In this document: positions 7,490 to 12,581 of the stretch, piece by piece
Position numbering within the stretch: position 1 is the stretch's first letter
How the letters are laid out: each line of letters opens with the position of its first letter
Origin: Willaertia magna
Lineage: Eukaryota; Heterolobosea; Eutetramitea; Acrasida; Naegleriidae
DNA: 12,581 nucleotides
Direction: 5' to 3'
Assembly: GCA_902984215.1 (NCBI GenBank)
Contig: CADWAF010004063.1
Location: forward strand, 1-12,581
Notes under the pieces: generated by a model
What the model was told of the DNA's origin: nothing
Databases searched by the model: none
The model's input: the letters and a program-made list of their open reading frames with translations, nothing else
Made by a program: the position numbers and the translations under genes

Positions 7490-7939
7490 TCAATTTAAAA
7501 CTTGAACTTTTGATGGCATGGCTTTTGGTATTTTTAAAATTCCTAAATAAGCATCTGCAACAAGTAAATCTCCTTTGTGGTCAACTACCATACCTAAAGG
7601 TCTGCCACATGTCTTTTCATTTAATGGAATGCCACAAGATGCTCTTACACTTTCATTTAAGGAAGGGACATCATAAGCAAAGATAGAGATTGCACCAGTG
7701 TCAAGATCAATTCTGCGGATACTTCCATCACCAATTCCAGTATAAGCTACATAAGATTTTGTTTTATCCCAAACTAATGATTCTGGACCTATTAACGTTC
7801 CTTCACCAATCTTTTCAGAACCTATAATTGTTTTATGGTTAATAATTTCTTTGTCTTGCATACCAAGAATAATATTCGTGAAAAGTAAAGTTGTTGTCAA
7901 CAACAATACAATAGTATAAGTTAAAAGTTGTTTTTGCAT
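7490..7939 (-). CDS. Truncated strictosidine-synthase/APMAP-like secreted protein
   Basis: 149 residues with an N-terminal hydrophobic signal or anchor (about 5-26). The remainder matches the start of strictosidine-synthase-like/APMAP six-bladed propellers: GPESLVWDK (51-59), YTGIGDGSIRRID (66-78), the Cys-bounded CGIPLNEKTCGRPLGM (102-117), VVDHKGDLLVADAYLGILKI (118-137). The CGRPLG and DxxGxLxVADAYxG motifs are family hallmarks. Full-length members are roughly 350-400 residues; this one stops after about one and a half blades. No continuation is seen on the minus strand, where the antisense of the Plg-RKT gene follows directly. A catalytic propeller cannot form, so it is either a pseudogene remnant or a shortened secreted product. 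NES at 95-97 is a possible N-glycosylation site. Confidence 0.75.
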   Translation of the reverse strand: MQKQLLTYTIVLLLTTTLLFTNIILGMQDKEIINHKTIIGSEKIGEGTLIGPESLVWDKTKSYVAYTGIGDGSIRRIDLDTGAISIFAYDVPSLNESVRASCGIPLNEKTCGRPLGMVVDHKGDLLVADAYLGILKIPKAMPSKVQVLN

Positions 7940-8173
7940 TTTGTTTTCTACTGTTTATGTTTGATTGCTACTTTGGTTTTAAATAAAGGGGAAATTTTTA
8001 ATGGTGAGCTTATAAAGTACATTCTTACTGAATACTACCTTGAATGTTTTTGAAAATGTCACATTTTGTTTAAAGGTTTGAATAGTTTTTGTTTTGTCAT
8101 CCCCAAAAAAAGCAGCACAGCAAAATAAGTTTCCCAACAAAAAAATTACCTTATTTATAATTTGTAATTATGT

Positions 8174-8189
8174 ACAAATTGCAATTTGT
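8174..8189. repeat. Perfect 16-base palindrome
   Basis: ACAAATTGCAATTTGT is its own reverse complement. A further copy of the arm, AATTTGTA at 8159-8166, pairs with TACAAATT at 8173-8180, so two alternative hairpins or paired binding sites are possible. Function unknown. Confidence 0.6.
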
Positions 8190-8220
8190 GGGAGAATAAA
8201 GTTTACGGGAAGGATTAAAA

Positions 8221-8261
8221 TATAAAATCTAATTTATGTGTATAAAATCTAAATTATTGTG
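8221..8261. repeat. Near-identical 20-base direct repeat at the kinase 3' end
   Basis: TATAAAATCTAA followed by a T-rich end and TGTG occurs twice back to back (8221-8240 and 8241-8261, the second copy one base longer). It lies just after the stop codon of the receptor kinase gene, within its probable 3' UTR. Confidence 0.6.
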
Positions 8262-8267
8262 TGACTT

Positions 8268-11200
8268 TTAATTAAAATTTTTCATTTCCTGTAATCTAAT
8301 CAAAATTTCACTAAAGAAAGGTCTTTCATTTGGATCTTGGCTCCAGCATTCTTTCATTAATTGCAAATAATTATCAACAATGTTAAATACTTGCTTGTTG
8401 TTAAAACTGTTACTTTCAAAAGGTATTATAAATTCATTCATCCAAATTTCCTTCTCATCTTCTGTTGTAAATGGTATAGTTGGTCTTAATCCCTTCGCTA
8501 CTAAGGATGGAATTAAAAAGATATTATCATTAGAAGATGATAATTCATTGGAATGATTAAAGTAATTGATTTTGTTAGAACTGGAATTATGATAGGGACT
8601 TTCTTCAAAGAATAATTCCCACATGATAATTGCAAAACTGTAAACATCTAATTTTGAAGTAATTGTTGATGGATTGTCACCTTTTAACATTTCAGGAGAT
8701 AAATAAAATAATGTTCCAACATTTGTTGTCATTGTTTGTGGTTGCTGTTCCAATAATTTTACTCAATCCAAAATCACAAACTTTACAAACTCCATTACTA
8801 TCCAATAAAACATTTTCAGGTTTTAAATCTCTGTGAATAATTGCATTTGGTTTCAAATTATGTAAATAATTCATTCCTTGTGATATACCAATTAATATAT
8901 TTAATTTCTTTTGTAAACTTAACACTTCTTTGCCGATTTTTGAATAGTAAATCGCTTGTTTCAAACTCCCCTTACTTAAATACTCTATAACCATATATTT
9001 TGATTTATCGGTGATTGTCACACCATAAAATGTGACAATATTTGGATGTCTCAATGAGCTCAATAATGAAACTTCTCTTTCAAAATCTTCCTCTTCCTCT
9101 TCAGATGCATCAGAAACTCTAATTGTTTTAATTGCAACTATGTTATCTCCCCATTTAGCACTATATACAGTTCCACAACCTTAATAAGGTTACAGGTTAA
9201 ATTATTCAAGAGTAACACTTACCTCCTTCACCAATCTTACTTTCTAAAACAATTTCCTCAACTGGAATAATAAATTTCTCATCTCTATTTGCTTTCTTCT
9301 CAATCTTCTTTTCATCCATGTCAGCACCTAATAAAGGAATATCAATATCAGAAGAATCACCAAACACAATTTTCTTGTCAATAATTTTTCTTTCTATCTC
9401 CAATTCAGCTTTTTCTTTCTTCTCTAACCTTTTCAGTTTTATCATTATTCTTATAAATAAATAGATAATTAATATACCAACACCTATACCAATTAAAAAG
9501 AATAAGATGGCTCCAAGCAGTGACAGTACAATAACTACACTTATTGGAAATTCGATTCTTTCACAATAGTTATAATTTTCTCTTTTAACATTCTCCCAAC
9601 CTGAAGGACAATCAATAACTGTAAAATCAATTGTAACTTGTGTATTTGGAAATACCATCGAAAAATTGTCTTTTACTTCTTTTGTTTCCAAAGTATAATT
9701 TGCTGATTGTATAAACAAAAATTTATATTCACCGTTATTGCTGTTAGACGTTTCAAATAGTTTAAATCCTTGATTTGAATTTTCAATAAGTTCAAAAGGT
9801 TCATAGATCTGTGGCACTCTATTTCCAACCATGTCATAGCCCTGCACAACAACAGTAAATGTTTGACTCGAAAATAATCTAATTGTTTTCACCCTTTCGT
9901 TTTCAACATTAAACAATAACTTAGTTTTATAAATATAAGAGGATATTTCAGCGTTGTTTTTGATAACATTATTAATATTTTGTATTGTCTCCAAATTGTT
10001 TGAAAATAATGTATTTCCTGATATTTTCCCAACATTATTCATAAATGATGCACCACTGGTTTTTGTAATTAAAGAGTCTGTGTAAATTGCTCCTCCTCTT
10101 AGAGCTGTATTGTCTTTAAAGTTTGTGTCAGAAGAAAGTGAAGTGGCACCAACTATAAAAAGTGCGCCACCATTACCATCGAGCATGTTTCTCTTTGGTT
10201 GTGAAACCAATCCAGCAGAGTTACCAATGAATTCGCAATTATTTATAGTCACAGTTGATTCTGAACTATGTACGGATTTTACAAAAACAGCACCACCTGA
10301 GAGGTTGGCCTCGTTTGAAATAAATTTTGTATTATTAATTTCTAAAGAAACGGCAGGCGACGTTAAAATAAATCCAGCACCATTGACAGCTTTGTTTTCT
10401 TTAAAATTACTGGAAGTAATTATTGCCAACAAATTTGGTGTGTTAATATTTTCAATCACCAATGGTAAATTGCACTTTGTGAAATTGACATTGAATAAAT
10501 TTAATTTGTTAATATCCATCACTCTTAATCCTATATATTCAGAATCTACAAATTGTGAATTATGGGTTTCAACAGTATTTGTATATAAAATCTCTATCGA
10601 TCCAGCTGTAAATACATTTTTCATGAATACATAATTTGAACCAGTTAACAGTGCAAACTTATGTTTTGTGAGGGATTCACAATTAAAGATATAAACATTA
10701 GGGCAAAACTTAATTGTTAAAAGACTCTCTAAACCATCTACGTTATTAAATATAATTTCTGACATAGTCATTGACCCAACATAAGATACAGCAAACGTTG
10801 ACAAGTTATTAAATTCAACAACGGTCATCCGTAAACTCATACTATTTGATATGTCAAAAACGCCAAAAAATTTACAATTTTCAATTGTAATGCGCTCTAC
10901 ACTCGTTGTAGAAAACTGTCCAAAAAAATTACTGTTTTGAATTGAGAGCTTGGAAACGTTGTCAATTTTTGAATTGTTAATTGTAGAGTTAGTAATGGTT
11001 ATGCTATCGGTGTCTGTGATACTGGCACTAATTTTTAATTTCATCAAGTTAATTAACGTGCAAGAGTCAAATGTTATTTTGTTACAATAAAATACAAAGA
11101 AGTTCAATGTCAAGGAATGAAATAATACCTCTATGTTTACACTGAAATGAACAGGAATTTCGAAATTTAAGCTTACAACTTGACTAGAATTTTCTCTTCT

Positions 11201-11512
11201 TTTGAAGTCTACCAGCATTGTTTTTTTCGTTGTAAACTCACAAGTATCAGCTGATGAAAAATAATAATCACTCAAGAAATAAATTTCAATTGTAATATAT
11301 AACTCATTGGTAATATTGTTGTTAACATAATTTACTATTTCACAATACGAATTGCAGGGATTGTTCTCAGAATCACAACTACGGGCTTCTGGTACTACTT
11401 CTGTTAGAATTTGTGTCTGGTTTAAATAAAACGAATAAAATAAACTTGTGCTTGTATGAGTTATAAGTAAGAAACTGAACAAAAGGATTAAAGCTTTGTG
11501 TTGTGGCAACAT
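8268..11512 (-). CDS. Receptor-like TKL kinase with beta-helix ectodomain (apparent frameshift)
   Basis: One gene, two exons as I read it: 11512-9223 and 9179-8268. Signal peptide (1-23); a large N-glycosylated ectodomain of short beta strands with GGA and FxxN repeats resembling chlamydial Pmp-type or pectin-lyase-like beta helices (about 130-525; GGAVF 406-410, GGALF 448-452, GGAIY 473-477); a beta-sandwich-like segment (545-610); a CPSGWENVKRENYNYC motif (635-650); a membrane span (656-689); then a charged juxtamembrane part. The kinase starts at residue 757 (SKIGEG) and continues after the intron: GCGTVYSA, VAIK (Lys codon 9129-9127), HRDLKPEN (8812-8835), DFG (8767-8775), GTLFYLSPEM, DVYSF and CWSQDPNERP. 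All catalytic residues are present. The frame shifts by one base between 8758 and 8733 in the activation loop. It probably senses extracellular ligands; the ligand is unknown. Confidence 0.85.
8733..8758 (-). other. Apparent one-base frameshift in kinase activation loop
   Basis: Upstream, DFGLSKII is in one frame, which runs on to a stop at 8692. Downstream, TMTTNVGTLFYLSPEM is in the frame displaced by one, which has its own stop (TGA) at 8765-8763. The switch must fall in this short overlap. The only GT-AG pair here would remove 18 bases and leave the frame unchanged, so splicing does not repair it. A single surplus base would restore one continuous kinase; sequencing error or a genuine inactivating allele are the options. 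Confidence 0.75.
9180..9222 (-). other. 43-base spliceosomal intron in the kinase glycine loop
   Basis: The minus strand reads GAAGGAG then gtaagtgt at 9222 and ends ttattaag at 9180. Splicing joins a split Gly codon (763 codons plus one base in exon 1) and gives the glycine loop GEGGCGTVY, in frame with VAIK, HRD and DFG. A TTTAAC near the 3' end could serve as branch point. Without splicing, translation stops shortly after the donor. Confidence 0.9.
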
Positions 11513-11519
11513 TTTTCAT
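11379..11519 (-). other. Out-of-frame upstream ATG and overlapping ORF at the receptor start
   Basis: An ATG at 11519-11517 lies seven bases before the receptor ATG at 11512, in another frame, and opens 46 codons ending in TAG at 11381-11379. A scanning ribosome would meet it first unless transcription starts very close to the main ATG. Confidence 0.4.
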
Positions 11520-11908
11520 TACTTGCCTATTAGTCAAAGGCAGGAATCAAAGACAAGTTAGAATCTCCGAAAAACGCTGAGTGTTACATTAAATTACAAA
11601 ACCTCTTTCTTAATTCTTATAAATCTGAATAATGCCTGAGTAAAAATCTACTGTTCTTCCAAAATATTCATAAAATTTAATACAAACTTTGTAAATGAAG
11701 GTAAACACCCATGGAACACATTGGAAACTCAGCAAGTAATTAACAAGAAAACAACAAAAACAATAACCGCAAGGGCAATCAATTTTTTTGATCAATAATT
11801 TCAAAAAAAAATAATCATCCAACAAAATTATTTCACACCATCACACAATTTCACATATTTTCATATCGACAACAACAACCAGTTATTATCACATTATAAC
11901 ACAATTAA
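11513..11908. promoter_or_regulatory. Divergent promoter region between receptor kinase and right-edge gene
   Basis: A 396-base spacer between divergent starts. The half near the plus-strand gene has short CAA and CACA runs (about 11830-11885) typical of an unstructured leader. The half near the receptor holds a few G/C-containing words (AGGCAGG near 11540). No TATA box, RNA gene or repeat is convincing. A 71-codon frame on the minus strand here lacks an ATG and was rejected. Confidence 0.4.
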
Positions 11909-12581
11909 ATGAGTTCCAATTTAGAATTACCAATAACATTTAAGATTAATAAACCATCTGATTGGTTAGATTTCTTTCAAAAACGTTTAGATGAACAAAC
12001 TTTATTAAAAGAAGAAAGTTTAATTGTTCAAGAAGGAAAAGTCAAAAAAAAGAAAATTAAGAAAGCATATGAAAAGTTTATGACTCAAAGAAATCAATAT
12101 GGCGCAACACAAAGTCAAAATGATATTAATGATTTAAAACAATTTGAAGATTCTAAAGATATTTACAAAGATAAAGGTATGTTTTTTAAAGTTACTTTTT
12201 TAATTTTTATTTATAATTTCACTAATATTATTTTGACATGTTGATCAATATTATTGTAATGTGTAAATAATAATAGATTCTGCACAAGGAGATAGATTCA
12301 CACCATTAGCTAGAAAGTGGATTAATCAAGAAATGCAAAAGTTTTTATTAACTAACTCCAACACTACAACTGACAATAAACAAAAAGAAAAAGAAGAAAA
12401 ACAATTAGATATTCAAAAATTACATGATTTAGATTTTGAATTAAAATTTCACATTATCTGTTTTATTCCAACATTTACTAAAAGAGAAACCGTTAGCGCA
12501 AGAAGTTCACCAACTAGTAAATTATTTAATTTATATTTTAATAATAATCAACAAAAGGGTGTACCATTTATTAATCAATTA
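11909..12581 (+). CDS. 5' part of an unrecognised intracellular protein gene, one intron
   Basis: Starts at ATG 11909 after an A-rich leader. Exon 1 is 11909-12176 (89 codons plus one base) and exon 2 runs from 12277 open to the window edge (a split Asp codon then 101 codons), giving 191 visible residues. The product is hydrophilic with no signal peptide or membrane span: SDWLDFFQKRL near 17-27, a basic patch KVKKKKIKK (44-52), a YEKFMTQRN segment, then after the splice RFTPLARKWINQEMQKF, a Lys/Glu/Gln-rich low-complexity run, FELKFHIICFIPTFTKRE and a Ser/Asn-rich end. I do not recognise a family. The intact frame on both sides of the intron supports a real gene. Confidence 0.75.
12177..12276 (+). 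other. 100-base intron in the right-edge gene
   Basis: GATAAAG is followed by gtatgttt at 12177 and the intron ends in taataatag at 12276. Joining gives a split Asp codon (G plus AT) and continues in frame through SAQGDRFTPLA to the edge. The interior is T-rich and, left unspliced, adds a hydrophobic tail and a stop at 12242, so retention would give a 111-residue form. Confidence 0.85.

Larger units (their letters stand above)
7940..8267. other. Intergenic region upstream of the truncated propeller gene
   Basis: A 328-base spacer that is the promoter side of the gene starting at 7939 and the 3' side of the receptor kinase. It contains a perfect 16-base palindrome (8174-8189) and a 20-base direct repeat (8221-8261), listed separately. 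No ORF or RNA gene is seen. Confidence 0.4.

Noticed and set aside
7305..7493. 62-codon frame on the minus strand
   Set aside because: Antisense shadow of the Plg-RKT gene and its 3' end; no independent support, and not a continuation of the truncated propeller.
7468..7686. 72-codon frame on the plus strand
   Set aside because: Antisense shadow of the truncated propeller gene with no family features.
8746..8762. Mini-intron to repair the activation-loop frameshift
   Set aside because: The only GT-AG pair would remove 18 bases, which does not change frame and is too short to be spliced.
8268..9063. Two separate small kinase genes instead of one receptor kinase
   Set aside because: Both pieces start at TTG, overlap in different frames, and complete the kinase begun in the 9206-11512 frame once the 43-base intron is removed.
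10110..10634. 174-codon frame on the plus strand
   Set aside because: Begins with a non-ATG codon and lies wholly antisense to the beta-helix repeats; its openness follows from the repetitive codons of the real gene.
11610..11825. 71-codon cysteine-rich frame on the minus strand
   Set aside because: Starts with TTG, lies in a divergent promoter region, and has no family signature; the cluster of Cys is not enough to call a gene.
1..12581. CRISPR array, transposon, insertion sequence or integrated virus
   Set aside because: No spaced repeats, transposase, integrase, polymerase or capsid-like frame was seen on either strand.

Overview
The window is nuclear DNA of a protist. It is strongly A+T-rich, uses the standard code, and packs protein genes on both strands about 150-400 bases apart. 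It carries short GT-AG introns, dispersed eukaryotic-type tRNA genes with internal A and B boxes and T-run ends, and proteins typical of amoebae (an SPRY protein, an actin-related protein, a TKL-type receptor kinase, Plg-RKT). A heterolobosean amoeba such as Naegleria fits best, but that is inference; no species marker is visible.

Layout, left to right. 1-160: 5' end of an unidentified minus-strand gene. 441-2174 (-): a divergent Hsp70 with altered catalytic residues and a shortened lid. 2460-3830 (+): an acidic, Asn-rich SPRY-domain protein sharing a 285-base divergent promoter with the Hsp70. 3896-3968 (+): tRNA-Asn(GTT). An extremely A+T-rich block of about 860 bases follows, then tRNA-Phe(GAA) on minus (4843-4915). 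4983-5537 (-): a small secreted, highly cationic protein that looks like a precursor of membrane-active peptides. 5686-6930 (-): a divergent actin-related protein. 7106-7465 (+): a Plg-RKT family membrane protein. 7490-7939 (-): a secreted strictosidine-synthase/APMAP-like protein that stops after the first part of its propeller. 8268-11512 (-): one receptor kinase gene made of a signal peptide, a beta-helix ectodomain, a membrane span and a TKL-type kinase, with a 43-base intron in the glycine loop and an apparent one-base frameshift in the activation loop. 11909-12581 (+): the 5' part of an unrecognised gene with a 100-base intron, running off the window.

The genes do not form an operon or an evident pathway; this looks like an ordinary mosaic of amoebal genes. 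Several are surface or secreted products (cationic precursor, Plg-RKT, truncated propeller, receptor kinase). The items most worth follow-up are the cationic secreted precursor with repeated amphipathic segments, the Hsp70 with Asn at two catalytic Asp positions, and the beta-helix receptor kinase with its reading-frame break.
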